Shown here: positions 8,234 through 19,000 of the stretch, in pieces
Layout of the letters: every line of letters starts with the position of its first letter
How positions within the stretch are numbered: the first letter of the stretch is position 1
Assembly: GCA_036499395.1 (NCBI GenBank)
Contig: DASYDW010000068.1
Location: 1 to 64,000, forward strand
Reading direction: 5' to 3'
DNA from: Pirellulales bacterium
Lineage (GTDB): Bacteria > Planctomycetota > Planctomycetia > Pirellulales > JACPPG01
Length of the DNA: 64,000 bases
Position numbers and translations under genes: made by a program
Notes under the pieces: model-generated
Seen by the model: only the letters and a program-made list of their open reading frames with translations
Database searches by the model: none
Told to the model about the DNA's origin: nothing

Positions 8234-10416
8234 GAAGGAAGTTCGACGACCATTCGCGTGCCGCCGGCTTCGATGCCGTCGACGCGAATCGTGCCGCCGT
8301 GGTCCGTGACGATGCCGTAGGCCAGGCTCAAACCCAGGCCGGTTCCTCCGTCGGCCTGCCGCGTGGTGTAGAACGGGTCGAAGATGCGGCTGCGGTCATC
8401 GCGCGAGATGCCGCGACCGTTATCGCAAACCGAGACGCGAACCACGCCATCGGCCTGCTCGCTGCTGATGCTAATGCTGGGGGCCTTGTCGGCGGCCTCG
8501 AGGGCGTTGCAAATCAGGTTGACGAAAACCTGTTCCAGCTCGATGGGGTTGAGCATTACCTTCGATAACGGATTTGCCAGACGAGTCTTGAGTTCGCCCC
8601 CGCACCGCGCAACATAGGTTTTGGTCAACTCGACAGCATGCTGCACGACGGCATTGACGTCGTCCGGCCAGCGCTCGGCCGGCTCTTGGCGGGCGAATCG
8701 CAAGACATTCTTCACGATGCGCCCGCAGCGTTTGGCGTTGGCCACGATATCGCGCAGCAGCTCGCCAACCTTGCCCGCCTGCGGTGTGTCGGCCGTGACC
8801 ATGAGCGCCTGCTCGGCTGAGAGCAGGATCATGCCGACCGGATTATTGATCTCGTGCGCGATGCCTGCGGCCAGGGTGCCGACCGAAGCCAATCGTTCGG
8901 CGTGCCGTAGCTGACCGAGCGAGGCTTCTAGTTGGCGGGTACGTTCGTCGACCAACTGTTCGAGTTGCTCGCGGTGCCTGGTTAAATGGTCCGCGGCGCG
9001 CGAACGCTCGATGGCCAATGTCGCCAGGCGGGCCGTCGATTCGATCCAGCGGGCGTCGATTAACCGTGAGATGCGCTGCTGCTGGGAGTAGAGCGCCAGG
9101 ACGCCCAGGGCCTGACCTTCGTGCGAAATGATCGGCTCGACCCACCAGGCGTTCAGACCGGCCTCGAGCGCCGCGAAATTGTGCGCGGGCCAAGGAGAAT
9201 CGGTAGCGATGTCATTGACGATGATCGACTCGCCACGCTCGACGGCTGCATAATAAGGCCCCAAGGCCTGCGGATCTTTACTGCGCAGGACCGCGTCGAC
9301 GAATTCGGAGGGCAAGCGAGGGATGACCGCGTTCCGCAGCACCTTGTTCGAATCGAACAGCAGCAGCATGCCGCGCGACTCGACCGTCGCATCTTCGCAG
9401 ACGTGCAACAGCGCCTCGAGAACGTCCACCAACGGTTCCCCGGCGGCCATGTGCTGCAGCACGCGGTTGCCCCCCCAGGCGATCAGCTCGGCTCGTTTGC
9501 GCGGCGTGACGTCGACTATGACGCCGTACGATAAGAACTCGCCATGAGAGGTTTCAATATGCGTCGTGCGATCCTGGATCCAAACGATACGGCCATCCTT
9601 GGCGATCATTCGGTATTCGAGGTCCCAACCTGATTTCTGTACGATGTGCTCACGCATCCGGGCCACGGTGATTTCTCGATCGGCCGGATACAGGCAATCG
9701 CGCCAGAACGAATGGCTCGCCAACCAGTCGTCTGCCGAATAGCCCAGCACGGATTGCACCTGCGGGCTGATATAGATCGGCTTGCCGTTGGGGTGCAGGT
9801 CGTCCAGGTAGCTGATTACCGGCAGATGCTCGACCATGACCTGGTATCGAGCCTCGGCTTGCACCAGGCGGGTGCGCAGCTTTTGCCGCGCGTATTGCAC
9901 GGCAGCGCCGAGAACCGTGGCCCACATCAAGAAGAAACCGTAGGGGGTCCATGCTTCCCGCGGATCGACCCACAGAGCAATCGCGAACCAGCCTATCCAC
10001 GTTGCGCCGACCAGCAGGGCTGACCAGGCGAACGACAACGAGAGCAGGCTCAAGCCTCCGAGCAGGAGGACCAGGTTCATCGTGTCCTGAGGATTATGCC
10101 AAACGTACAACTGTGTGAGACAGCGCGCGAGCGCCACGCCGCCGACCACGATCACGAGCGGATAAACAAAACGGTCCGGGACGTGAATGCGCCAGAGCAA
10201 CCAGCGAACAGCCAAGACCGACGCCGCGGAAGCGATTTCGATGGCCGCGAGCCAGGGAGCCACCGCTCCGAAGCCCAAGAAGAACGACGCGATCGCAAGA
10301 ATGACGAACGCCACGCCCATCGCCAGCGTTGCGTAACCAAGCCCCTCGCGCACCGTGGCAATCATGGCGCTGCGCAGTTGCGCCGCACTGACCGGTGACG
10401 AATGACGTGGCAGCAT
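8200..10416 (-). CDS. Sensor histidine kinase with membrane N-terminus, PAS and GAF domains
   Basis: A 738-residue protein from the ATG at 10416, or 754 from the one at 10464. Six or seven membrane helices fill about the first 190 residues. A PAS domain with its PAC segment (ARYQVMVEHLP to VDVTPRKRAEL) and a GAF-like domain follow. After a coiled coil comes the HisKA box GIAHEINNP, with the phosphorylated histidine at 537 (long-form numbering). The ATPase has the N box (VNLICNALEAADKA), G1 (DNGRGI), F (FDPFYTT) and G2 (GTGLGLS). It belongs to the NtrB-like kinases. No response regulator is adjacent, so it is an orphan. The signal is unknown. Its 3' end overlaps the convergent channel-like gene. 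Confidence 0.92.
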   Translation of the reverse strand: MLPRHSSPVSAAQLRSAMIATVREGLGYATLAMGVAFVILAIASFFLGFGAVAPWLAAIEIASAASVLAVRWLLWRIHVPDRFVYPLVIVVGGVALARCLTQLYVWHNPQDTMNLVLLLGGLSLLSLSFAWSALLVGATWIGWFAIALWVDPREAWTPYGFFLMWATVLGAAVQYARQKLRTRLVQAEARYQVMVEHLPVISYLDDLHPNGKPIYISPQVQSVLGYSADDWLASHSFWRDCLYPADREITVARMREHIVQKSGWDLEYRMIAKDGRIVWIQDRTTHIETSHGEFLSYGVIVDVTPRKRAELIAWGGNRVLQHMAAGEPLVDVLEALLHVCEDATVESRGMLLLFDSNKVLRNAVIPRLPSEFVDAVLRSKDPQALGPYYAAVERGESIIVNDIATDSPWPAHNFAALEAGLNAWWVEPIISHEGQALGVLALYSQQQRISRLIDARWIESTARLATLAIERSRAADHLTRHREQLEQLVDERTRQLEASLGQLRHAERLASVGTLAAGIAHEINNPVGMILLSAEQALMVTADTPQAGKVGELLRDIVANAKRCGRIVKNVLRFARQEPAERWPDDVNAVVQHAVELTKTYVARCGGELKTRLANPLSKVMLNPIELEQVFVNLICNALEAADKAPSISISSEQADGVVRVSVCDNGRGISRDDRSRIFDPFYTTRQADGGTGLGLSLAYGIVTDHGGTIRVDGIEAGGTRMVVELPSYLEESSAASR

Positions 10417-10739
10417 GACTGGGCTATTTTCCAGGCGACGCCCTGACCGCGCCGGCCGGCGCATTGCATCACGGCCGCGGCGTTCGGCAGGGAGTGGTTA
10501 GACTCCACGCTTGTCGCGGGCTCGCATGCAATTGCTTAAGACCGGCCGCTACCCCCAACAGACAAAGGCGCGGTCGTTGCCCATCGAAGATAGCGAAAGC
10601 CGGGAATCTGCACCAGAATCGATTCGTCGCCGCTGGCTGTGTAACAAGCGATAATCAAGAATTGCGATGCTTTTGGCAGTGCGTTGACAGGAAAGGTATC
10701 GCGCATTGTCAGGAAAGTGGGACGAGGCGTATTTGCCGA

Positions 10740-11234
10740 TCAGCCTGCGTGAGTAGCCAGCCGTTTGATGGCCGCGAGCATGGCGGCCAGTGGTTCGGGA
10801 TCGGCCAGGCGATGATCGCGGCCGACTTCGATCAATGATCCGGCTGACAGTCCGCTGCGCTCGACGAGCTCTTGGCTGTCGGCGAAGGGAATTATGTCGT
10901 CGGCGCGGCTGTGAAGGATCACCGTGCCGGCCGGGACTGTGCGTGCGGTACCCCAACGCTTCCAAGCGGGGCACAGCAGCACCATCGGCAGTGGCGCCGC
11001 GAGATGCATGGCTGCCGCGCTATCGACGTTCATGGCCACGGCGCCGCCGCGGCTCGATCCGACGATCACTTGCACGCGCTCGTCGCGGCAGGCACACTCG
11101 GCGATGCGCACCGATTCGGCAAAATCCTCGTCCGGCAGGGCGGGATTGATGACCGTAAGGCCATGCTCGACCAGGTACGAAGGTTTCAACCCACCTTGCT
11201 TCGACTGCCAGCCGTGGAGGAAGAGAACCTTCAT
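10740..11234 (-). CDS. Small YqiA/UPF0227-like alpha/beta hydrolase
   Basis: 164 residues, cytoplasmic, with no signal peptide. The N-terminal VLFLHGWQ strand-loop, the nucleophile elbow GSSRGG (serine 61), an aspartate in HSRADDIIPF and a histidine in GRDHRL form a complete catalytic triad. Size and spacing match the YqiA/UPF0227 esterase group. Its ATG shares one base with the TGA of the upstream Gly-rich TPR gene (TGATG), a typical translational coupling, so both are probably made from one mRNA. The substrate is unknown. Confidence 0.8.
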   Translation of the reverse strand: MKVLFLHGWQSKQGGLKPSYLVEHGLTVINPALPDEDFAESVRIAECACRDERVQVIVGSSRGGAVAMNVDSAAAMHLAAPLPMVLLCPAWKRWGTARTVPAGTVILHSRADDIIPFADSQELVERSGLSAGSLIEVGRDHRLADPEPLAAMLAAIKRLATHAG

Positions 11235-12841
11235 CAGCGTGTGAACGTCAGGCCTGGGTCGTTCGGGGCGCCGCCGGCTAGCTTGAACTTCAGCTTGTCG
11301 CCCGGCGCCATGGCGACTTGACCGACCAACGTGTTTTGTTCGTTGGCCGCCAGGATGAGGAAATTATTCGCCAGGGTGTAGGTGCCTTGCAACTGTTGTT
11401 GCTTGCCATCCTGGTTGAATTTCCACAAGAACTTGTTGTCTTGCGACAAGTTCAGCTCGAACGCCGAGCCGTCGGAACGATCTGCCTTCCAGTTGCCGAT
11501 CACCATCGCGGGCTGCACAGGCGGGGCAGGGGGGGCCGTAGTCGCGGGCGTTGCGAGCGAAGGTCCGGCCGGAGTGTCGTCGTCGGGCGAGTCCTTCAAG
11601 CCCTTGAGTAGCTGCACGGCCAGTTGATCCTTCGGCTGCAGCTCGATGACGGCTTCGAGCTCGGTTGCTGCCTCCTGGTCATGACCTTCGAGCAGGTAAT
11701 GATAGGCGAGCAGGAAGCGCGCATGCGGTGCTTGAGGATTCTCGTTGCAGTAGGCTTCGAGACTGCGCAACTGCTGCGTGTAGGCGTTGGCGTCAGGGTA
11801 CAGACCGCTGACCGTGGCCCAATCCCAGCCGGGACCGATCGACAGCACGGCGTATACGCCGGCGGCCGATTGCTGGTAGTCCTTCGTTGCGAACAGGCAC
11901 AGGGCGCGGAATTCGTGCATCAGCGTGTCATTGGGGACGATCGCGATGGCGCGATTCGCTTCGGCCAATGCCAGTTGATAGTCGCCGCGTTCGAATAACG
12001 CGCGCGCTTGATCGAACATCGCCAGTGCCTGGGTTTGCGTACTGTTTGGCGCCGGCGCGTCCGGGGCACTACTACCGGGCGGTTGCGGCGCTGGAGGTGT
12101 GGCAATGCCGGACGTCAGGCCAGGCGTCGGCGCGAGTCCAGGATATGTCGATCCGCCCGGCGCTGGAGGAAGCGACGGTGCCGGCATGCCTTGCGCGGCC
12201 GGCGGAGCCACGACGATGGGCTGCGAGTAGTTGATATACGTTACGCCGCCGACCGGTTGCACCCAGTACGGATTGTAATAGGGGTAATAACCCCATCCCC
12301 AGGGCGAACCGAACGAAGCGCCGATTGCCAGCCCGGATCCGAGTCCAAAACCAAAGCCCAGTCCCCAACCCCAACCCCAGCCGCCGCCCCAATACCAACC
12401 GGCCGGGCGATAGCCCCAGGGATGCGACCAATGACCATTCCAATCGCCGTGATACCAACCGCCGGCCTGATAAGCGGGACGATGACCGTAAGCAAACGAA
12501 TGGGCCGGTCCACCGTGAGCCATGCCATGCGGTGCGGAGTGTCCCGCAGCATGATAGGCCGGGGCGCTGGGACCACGGCCGCCACCACCACCTCCGCCAC
12601 CATGACCACCACCGCCGCCTGAGAATCCGCCGCCACTGCCACGTGACGAACCACCGGCGCCGCCGCCACCGCCGGAGAAACCTCCTCCTCCGCCGCCACC
12701 GAATCCGCGACCGCCACCACCGCCGCCAAAACCTCCACCGCCGCGGCCACCGCCCCCGCGTCCACCATGTTGAGCCTGGGCGATCGACGGAGCGCACAAG
12801 GTGATCACGATCAACGTGTAGGCGATGAGAGATTTCATCAT
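11234..12841 (-). CDS. Secreted Gly-rich protein with TPR repeats
   Basis: 535 residues. A signal peptide ends at AQA about residue 23. Residues about 25-95 are a low-complexity run dominated by glycine with Arg, Phe and Ser. A Gly/Trp/Tyr/Pro-rich stretch to about 220 and a Pro-rich linker to about 270 follow. Residues about 275-410 carry two or three TPR-like units (for example ALFERGDYQLALAEANRAI). The C-terminal 90 residues (GNWKADRSDGSAFELNLSQ onward) look like a small beta-barrel of lipocalin type. Similar Gly-rich/TPR exported proteins are known in planctomycetes without a set function. The gene is translationally coupled to the downstream hydrolase. Confidence 0.75.
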   Translation of the reverse strand: MMKSLIAYTLIVITLCAPSIAQAQHGGRGGGGRGGGGFGGGGGGRGFGGGGGGGFSGGGGGAGGSSRGSGGGFSGGGGGHGGGGGGGGRGPSAPAYHAAGHSAPHGMAHGGPAHSFAYGHRPAYQAGGWYHGDWNGHWSHPWGYRPAGWYWGGGWGWGWGLGFGFGLGSGLAIGASFGSPWGWGYYPYYNPYWVQPVGGVTYINYSQPIVVAPPAAQGMPAPSLPPAPGGSTYPGLAPTPGLTSGIATPPAPQPPGSSAPDAPAPNSTQTQALAMFDQARALFERGDYQLALAEANRAIAIVPNDTLMHEFRALCLFATKDYQQSAAGVYAVLSIGPGWDWATVSGLYPDANAYTQQLRSLEAYCNENPQAPHARFLLAYHYLLEGHDQEAATELEAVIELQPKDQLAVQLLKGLKDSPDDDTPAGPSLATPATTAPPAPPVQPAMVIGNWKADRSDGSAFELNLSQDNKFLWKFNQDGKQQQLQGTYTLANNFLILAANEQNTLVGQVAMAPGDKLKFKLAGGAPNDPGLTFTR

Positions 12842-13139
12842 GAGGGTCTATCCCGAACTACGGTGGGTGCGCGTCCAGCGGATCGCAGCGGCACTGCAGC
12901 TGCTATCGTGTGGCGACGCAATCTTTTTGAAGGCATGTTGCGGAGGCGGATTGTAGACGAGTTGCCTGCGAGAGGTCCATGCGACTCGCGCGAGACGCGA
13001 TTTAATGGGTGCCCCGGATGGCAAATCGCCGAGAATCAGCCAAGCTGGCAATGCTGGCGGTTGTTCGAGGTAACAGAGAAGCAAGTGAACTGTCACCACG
13101 CTGTCGCGAATTCACGAGCGACCGGCGCATGGTGGAACG

Positions 13140-14183
13140 CTAGAAGCTCAGTCCTGTCCGCAGGCCCACGGTCAGCAGCAGTGAGGAGGGCTGCACCAGA
13201 TTGCGGGCCTCGCCCGATTGCCGCCAGGTGAAGACTTCGGCGTAGCCAGCCAGAAACAGATTCTCGCCGCGAAAGCCAAGTTCGACCTGTGCCGTGACGC
13301 CTGGCCCGGGAAACAGCGTGGCTTCGTGCAACGTCAGATGCTCATACGTGATGGCCACCAGTCCGACACGGCCACGGCCGTAGAACTCGACGTCGGCGCT
13401 TTCGTCGTGACGTGACTCGATGCCGATGTACGGATAGGTCGTCCACCACGTTTCTTGATAACCGCGGATGAAGTCGCCGCCGTCGGTCGTAAAGTCGGGC
13501 AAATTGCGGATCCAGGCACGCGTGCCGATGCCGGCGAAGAAATTGATCGGCGGCGGCCAGTCGGGCTGAAACAAAAAATCGTATTCGGCCCGCACGCCCA
13601 ACAGATCGGTCTGGGATACAAGTGGTTCGGTCGTGCCGTCGTTGAATTGCAGTGTCGAGTTGTAGCGCACCTGGCTGCCGAAGATCTCGGCGCGAAACCG
13701 CTCGGAACCGATGCGCCGCTGATAGCCCAGCGTATAGAGCGGGCCATTCTCGCTGACGAAGTTGGCGCCGTTGAGCGATTCCCCCCAGTGGTAATATTCA
13801 ATGCGCGTATACCACGTGGATTCGACCAGGCGCGGCGCGAAGGCAAACGACGGCGCGACCGAGACGATTCCCGGGCCTGTCATCGGTGACTGCTGGGTAA
13901 TGATCGGTGGGGATGTCATGGGCGACGTGTTCATCGCTGGCGGCGGCTGCCAGTTGTTGGCCGTATAGATCGCCTCGGCCGGGGTCGGTTGACGTGGCAC
14001 CGCGGCGGCAGGGGGCCGGGGAGGCCAGACCGAGACGTCCGGCGGCGCGGCTGACGACGGAGACGAAATCGGGCTGAGGATCGGCCCGCCAGGCTCGGGG
14101 GGAGGAGGAACGCCGTTATCGGCGCGCACCTCGGCGGCGAAAAACATGATCGCCAACAGCAAGAGTGTGCGACGCGTACACAT
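13140..14183 (-). CDS. Predicted outer-membrane beta-barrel protein
   Basis: 347 residues. A signal peptide (basic MCTRR, then LLLLAIMFFA, cleavage near VRA-DN) is followed by a Pro-rich linker to about residue 105. The remainder is rich in alternating hydrophobic/aromatic strands (YTRIEYYHWG, FRAEIFGSQVRY, AQVELGFRG) and ends on a phenylalanine (GLRTGLSF), as outer-membrane barrels often do. No enzymatic motif is seen. The 297 bp on the side of the Gly-rich gene contain no gene. I do not recognise a named family. Confidence 0.7.
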   Translation of the reverse strand: MCTRRTLLLLAIMFFAAEVRADNGVPPPPEPGGPILSPISSPSSAAPPDVSVWPPRPPAAAVPRQPTPAEAIYTANNWQPPPAMNTSPMTSPPIITQQSPMTGPGIVSVAPSFAFAPRLVESTWYTRIEYYHWGESLNGANFVSENGPLYTLGYQRRIGSERFRAEIFGSQVRYNSTLQFNDGTTEPLVSQTDLLGVRAEYDFLFQPDWPPPINFFAGIGTRAWIRNLPDFTTDGGDFIRGYQETWWTTYPYIGIESRHDESADVEFYGRGRVGLVAITYEHLTLHEATLFPGPGVTAQVELGFRGENLFLAGYAEVFTWRQSGEARNLVQPSSLLLTVGLRTGLSF

Positions 14184-14425
14184 GGGCGCTCGGACGTTGG
14201 TCGGCCACGGTTCGAAACGGGCCGATGGCCGCCCCCGGAAACGGCCAGCAAAGTAACGTTGCCTTTAACGAGAGGCAACGGCAATCACGCCGCGACGGCA
14301 GTCCGCACAAGATGGGCAGGATCGAGTTCTTCTACACAGGTGTTTGTGAACTGTTCGCGCGTTACTTCGCCGCGCGAGGATGAAGAACTCGCAAGGTTTG
14401 CTCTCAGCAGTGAGAGTACTCGCGA

Positions 14426-15376
14426 CTATTTCTTGTCGCCGTCGTGCGGGGCCAGCAGCTTGGCGATGAGAAATTCGTCGGCCGTCGCGTACTGGTCCGA
14501 CTTCGATTTGCCTTTGATCAGCAGATGGCATTCCTGGCCAACGGAGTCTGCTTTTTCTTTCATCTTCACGCCGTAGACGGGATGGTGAATTCCGTGGCCG
14601 GCATCTTCCGATGGCAGCGTCATGTTGTTGCCGTAGGTCATCAACAAGGGTGGGTCACGGCCGTCGAGATGATTGATGGGCGAGAACTCGTGATAGAGCG
14701 CCTTGTGCTTTTCGTAGTTCGCTTGTGCCGCGGCCATGTCGGGCTCGCCCACCGCCATCCAGATCATGCGGTGCTTGAGGACGTTCGGGCCGAGCCACGC
14801 TTCGATCACAGGCGGATCGATCGACGTCTGGCCGGCATTGACCGCGGCGGCGCAGACGCGGGTGCTTTCCCGCTCGACCGGGTCGGCCGATTGCGGGTTA
14901 GCCAGATCGTCGTGCAGCAAAAGCCACATCGACGTGCAAGCCCCGGCGCTGCCGCCGGTCAGCGCGATCCTCGACTTGTCGATATTCCATTCCGCAGCCT
15001 TCGAACGCAGGAACTGAATCGCCCGGGCCGCATCATGAACCGGTGCCGGCAGGGGATCCGTCCCGGTCAGGCGATAATTGATCGAAGCGTACGAGATGCC
15101 GCGATCGAGGAAATGTTGAACCGTTTTGGCGTCTACTTTCTTGTCGCCGCCGACCCAACCGCCACCATGAATATGGACCAAGAGCGGACGAGGGCCATCG
15201 CCCTTGGCTTGCCAAAAGTCGAGCACGTCGCTGGCCGGCGCGCCGTAGGAAACATCGGCATGTGTCGGCGGCAGCGGGGCAGGCTCGTCTGCAGCTTGCG
15301 CGTGCGCCGTGATCGCGAGCACGGCCAGGCAGGCGAAGCTTGTTTTCGAAAGCAAAGATGACGTGGCGAGTTTCAT
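14426..15376 (-). CDS. Secreted alpha/beta hydrolase (BD-FAE/esterase type)
   Basis: 316 residues with a signal peptide ending near AQA at 27-29. The oxyanion motif HGGGW is followed by the nucleophile elbow GGSAGA, in the position of GxSxG in esterases of the hormone-sensitive lipase/BD-FAE type. A late GHGIHHPV supplies candidate histidines. It differs from the hydrolase at 6906 in the region around the triad and is not a recent duplicate. The ribosome site is modest (CAGGAC about 9 bases before the ATG). It stands alone; the substrate is unknown, with esters of plant or algal polymers as an inference from the family. Confidence 0.82.
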   Translation of the reverse strand: MKLATSSLLSKTSFACLAVLAITAHAQAADEPAPLPPTHADVSYGAPASDVLDFWQAKGDGPRPLLVHIHGGGWVGGDKKVDAKTVQHFLDRGISYASINYRLTGTDPLPAPVHDAARAIQFLRSKAAEWNIDKSRIALTGGSAGACTSMWLLLHDDLANPQSADPVERESTRVCAAAVNAGQTSIDPPVIEAWLGPNVLKHRMIWMAVGEPDMAAAQANYEKHKALYHEFSPINHLDGRDPPLLMTYGNNMTLPSEDAGHGIHHPVYGVKMKEKADSVGQECHLLIKGKSKSDQYATADEFLIAKLLAPHDGDKK

Positions 15377-15470
15377 GGCGCATGTCCTGCCAAGAGGTTT
15401 CTTTCAACGACGATCGCCTTACCCTACGAGACGCGGCGGTGGCGAGCTAGTGTTAGCGATGCATGAATTT

Positions 15471-15582
15471 GTAGGGTGCGTCCATGACGCACCACCTTCT
15501 CCGCGGCGTCCGGTAGGGTGCCCTTTGGGCACCGCTGCATCGCGCGCGATTTCTTGGTGTTCACAGAGCACCCTACCCTACG
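15471..15582. repeat. Cluster of GTAGGGTG palindromes
   Basis: Between the hydrolase and cupin genes lie three related units. The first is a 23-bp palindromic unit beginning GTAGGGTGCGTCC at 15471-15493, differing by one base from the copy at 165-187. The second is GTAGGGTGCCCTTTGGGCACC at 15513-15533 in two parts, whose inner GGTGCCC/GGGCACC arms pair perfectly. The third is an inverted partner containing GCACCCTACCCTAC at 15569-15582. The arrangement again lets outer GTAGGGTG and CACCCTAC words pair. Confidence 0.75.
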
Positions 15583-15601
15583 TGCCGGCCGGTTGCGTTT
15601 G

Positions 15602-15934
15602 TTACCGATAATCATCTCGGATCGGGTAGAAGACGTCGAGCGCTTTGACTGGCTTGTCGCCGGCGATCACTTTGTGGACGACGCCGCCGGGGATGCGCCA
15701 CATTTCGCCGGCGCGTACGATTTTTCGCTCGCCGCCGACGACGAATTCGGCTTCTCCTTCGAGCATGAATCCCATCTGCTCGTGCGGATGGCTGTGATCC
15801 TCGACCACGGCGTGCGGCTCGAACTCCACCAGCGACAACATCACATGATCGCCGTGCGTGGTGAAGATTTGCACGCCGGGAAAGATCTGATGCTGCGAGC
15901 ACTGCGACTTGTCAACGAAATAGGGCACCGTCAC
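15602..15934 (-). CDS. Single-domain cupin protein
   Basis: 110 residues, a cupin_2-type small beta-barrel. The metal-binding motif 1 reads HSHPHEQMGFMLEGE and motif 2 GEMWRIPGGVVHKV, so the His/Glu ligands are present. Start is a GTG at 15934, chosen because GGGAGG lies 7 bases before it. Proteins of this type bind a small molecule or metal, either as enzymes or as sensors; nothing in the sequence fixes which. It lies between a repeat cluster and the large cytochrome/HEAT gene and is probably transcribed alone. Confidence 0.85.
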   Translation of the reverse strand: MTVPYFVDKSQCSQHQIFPGVQIFTTHGDHVMLSLVEFEPHAVVEDHSHPHEQMGFMLEGEAEFVVGGERKIVRAGEMWRIPGGVVHKVIAGDKPVKALDVFYPIRDDYR

Positions 15935-16005
15935 AACTACACCTCCCTGCCAGCTCGAATGGATGCGTTACCGCCCGTTTGTTTTCTTTATTGCCTACTA
16001 CCTGC

Positions 16006-19000
16006 CTACTTGTTGCTGCTAACCGCGGCCGTGGCTTCGGTTTTTTGCTTCTGCTCGAGCAAATAGGCCAACAGGTTGTAATAGTCGGCCTCGGGGATCA
16101 GGTCTGCGACATTAGCCGGCATCGGCGACAGCTTGCTCATCGTTCGTTCTTCGACCTCGCTGCGCGGCAGGCGGACTTCCTTCCCTTGGGCGTCAGCAAG
16201 CACCAGCACTTCTCCCTCTTCACGCAGCAGCAATCCGGTGACCACGTTTCCGCCCGTGGTATTGATCAACGTCGTGCGAAACGCCTGATCAACGTTGCGG
16301 CTGGGGTCGAGCGTATCTTCGAGCAGTCGGTCGAGCCCGCGCAGTCCTACACCGTCGAGGCCCGGTCCGATCTTGGCTCCTTGGCCGGCCAGTGTGTGGC
16401 AAGCCGCGCAAACTTTCTGGAACACTTGTTGCCCGGCGGCCGGATCGGCCTTGGCTTGAGCAAAGCCGCCGCGACGTGCGTCCACCAACTGTGCGAGTCG
16501 TTCATCGGCGGCCGGTAGGTCGGCGGTGAGTTTCGCTAGCCGGTCAGCCAGTTCCGGCAACTTGGCGGCGTTCAGCTTTTGTTCGACGGTCGCATCCTTG
16601 AGCAGGCGCGGCGAGCAACGGCCGGCCGTGACCTCGGTCAACAGCGTTTCGCCCCCTTCGGCCGTCGCGGCCAATCCGCGCGCAATCTCCACGGCCAATC
16701 GGTCCGGCGCGGCCTTTAACTGTTCGGCCAGTGCCGCGCGAGCATCGGGCAGATTCATGGCCGCCATCACGGTCGCCGCCTTTTGCCGCATCGGAATCGC
16801 TTCGGCTGCGTCGCTGAGAATGTTTCGCGCGGTCGCAATGGCTCGACCCGCATCGTTGGCCACACACGCATCGAGCGCGGCGTTGCGCACGTCAGGCAGT
16901 TTTGAATCGCGGGCTGCGAGCGCTGCCAGCGCGTCGAAGGCGGCCGTTACGTGCAACTGCTTGGCGAGTTCAATGCCTCGATCGACCGACGGCCGATCCG
17001 GCTGCGCCAACAGGATCGTTGCTACGCGCCCCGCCCAGTCACCGGTGAACGCCGGTACCGGTTTGCCACGTTCTTGGGCTGCCTTGGCGAGTGCCAACAG
17101 CGCGGTCTGCTGCCGTGTGTACGAACCGGCCGCCACGGCCTGGGCACGCCGCATCGCTTCGGTGAATTGCTCGTCGGTCGCATATCGCACGGCATCGTGC
17201 AAGTATTCGGCCAGCGGTCCGTCGTCCACGGCGTGCGTCTCGGCATAGCTCAGCAGATAGGCGCTCGATTCCGCGTTACGCACGCCCAGGCTGACGTCGG
17301 CCAGCCGCGCGGCAAAGTCAGGCTTCGCCCCGGCGAGCGCCGCCAGGGCACCGTACGTGCCTGGCTTCAACAATTGATCGCGCACCGCCATTCGCACGAC
17401 GTGAACCATGTGCGTATCGTCGGCAGGCGTCTCGGCCCACAGATTCAGCAGTGGCTCGACGTTTTCGACCTGCGGATGACGCGCGAGCGCGTCCGCTGCG
17501 GCTCGGCGCACAAAGGGATCAGCGTCATGCAGCTTGCCGCGGACCAAACCATAAACATCGGACGAGCCGTTCCACTCCGCGCGCTCGGCCAACGCTTTTA
17601 CCAAATGGACTCGCACCATCCGTGCGGGATCATTGGCCAGCCGATCGACCGTGTCGCGCGGCAATCCGCCCGTTAGCGATCGTTCGACCAGCCACAACGC
17701 ATGCGTCTTGCGCGTCGTGGCGGCATCATCGGTCGCCTGCGATGACAGTGCTCCCTTGAGTAGATCGATATGGCTGGCCGCCACGCTTTCGCCTGATCCC
17801 AGGACGGTGGTCAGGCGTTCGCTGGCCAGCACGCGGACCGTCAGATTCGGATCATCGAGTAAATCGACCAGCCACGCGGCGCGCAATCTCGCCAGGTCTG
17901 GCATGCGGCGCGGCGACGGAGCGGGCGCTTGCTCAGTGCCGGTGTACACGACGCGCCAGATACGTCCCAGGCTGCGATCGCGGCGCGGGTGCGTCAGCGG
18001 CACTTCGTAGTGTCCGATGATGCAGTTGTAAAAGTCGGCGATGTACAGCGCGCCGTCGGGGCCCATCTTGATATCGACGGGCCGGAACCAGGGATCGTCA
18101 CACGAAATAAAATCAGGCTGCTCGATTGCCTTGTAGGTCGAGCCGTGCGGTTCGAAGCGGTCGTGATTCACGCGCCCCGTGACCGGGTTGCCGATGAACA
18201 CCGTCTCGCGATATTCCGCCGGAAACTGATCGGCCGCGTAGTAGACCACGCCCGCGATGCCGGTCGAGCCGTGAAAATGTTCGATCATCTCAGGTCCGTA
18301 GCCCAAACCATCGTGTGGCTTGCCAAAGCTGGGATACCAGGCGCCGCGTAGCAGCATGTAGATCGGTTTGGTATGGCAGTCCGACGAATAAAGGTTCCCC
18401 AGCGGATCCATCGCCAGACCGAATGGGTTCACCTGGCCGTGGGTGAATTGCTCGATGTGCGAGCCGTCAGGTCGAAAGCGATACGTATTGCCTGAGTTCA
18501 TCTTTACGGCATTGCCATCGGCCCCTTTTACGTCGGAGTCGTTGTTGAAGCCGTGGCAAGCGTAAACCCAGCCGTCGACCCAGCGGGTGAAGCTGTTGGC
18601 CATGCCGTGCGTGTCACGAAAGCCGAAGCTGCTGTAGAGCGGTTGCCCCGGCTGATAGTGATCGTCCTGCTTCGGATCGGCGGCGCGATAAATCTCGGGG
18701 ATCGCGTAATAGATCAGCGCGTCTTCGCGCGGCAGAATGCCGATCGGAATGTTCAGGCCTGACACCACGGTCGAAATCCGTGCGGGCCGGCCATCCGGGC
18801 CGATATCGTCGAAGCGTTTTACGACGTCACGCCGCGGTGCGTCCCCCTGAGCCGGGAACGGATACTCTTCGGACTGCGTGGCGTACAGCCGGCCATGCAC
18901 GTCGAAGTTCAGGTTCATCGGCTTGCGAATCTCGGGCTCGGCGGCCACGAGTTGAATCGAGAAGCCCGGCGGCAGGTGAAACTTCTTTTGCTGTTCGGCG

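Noticed and set aside
12008..12804. Arg/His-rich frames opposite the Gly-rich protein
   Set aside because: They arise from the glycine-codon run read in other frames; no independent evidence.
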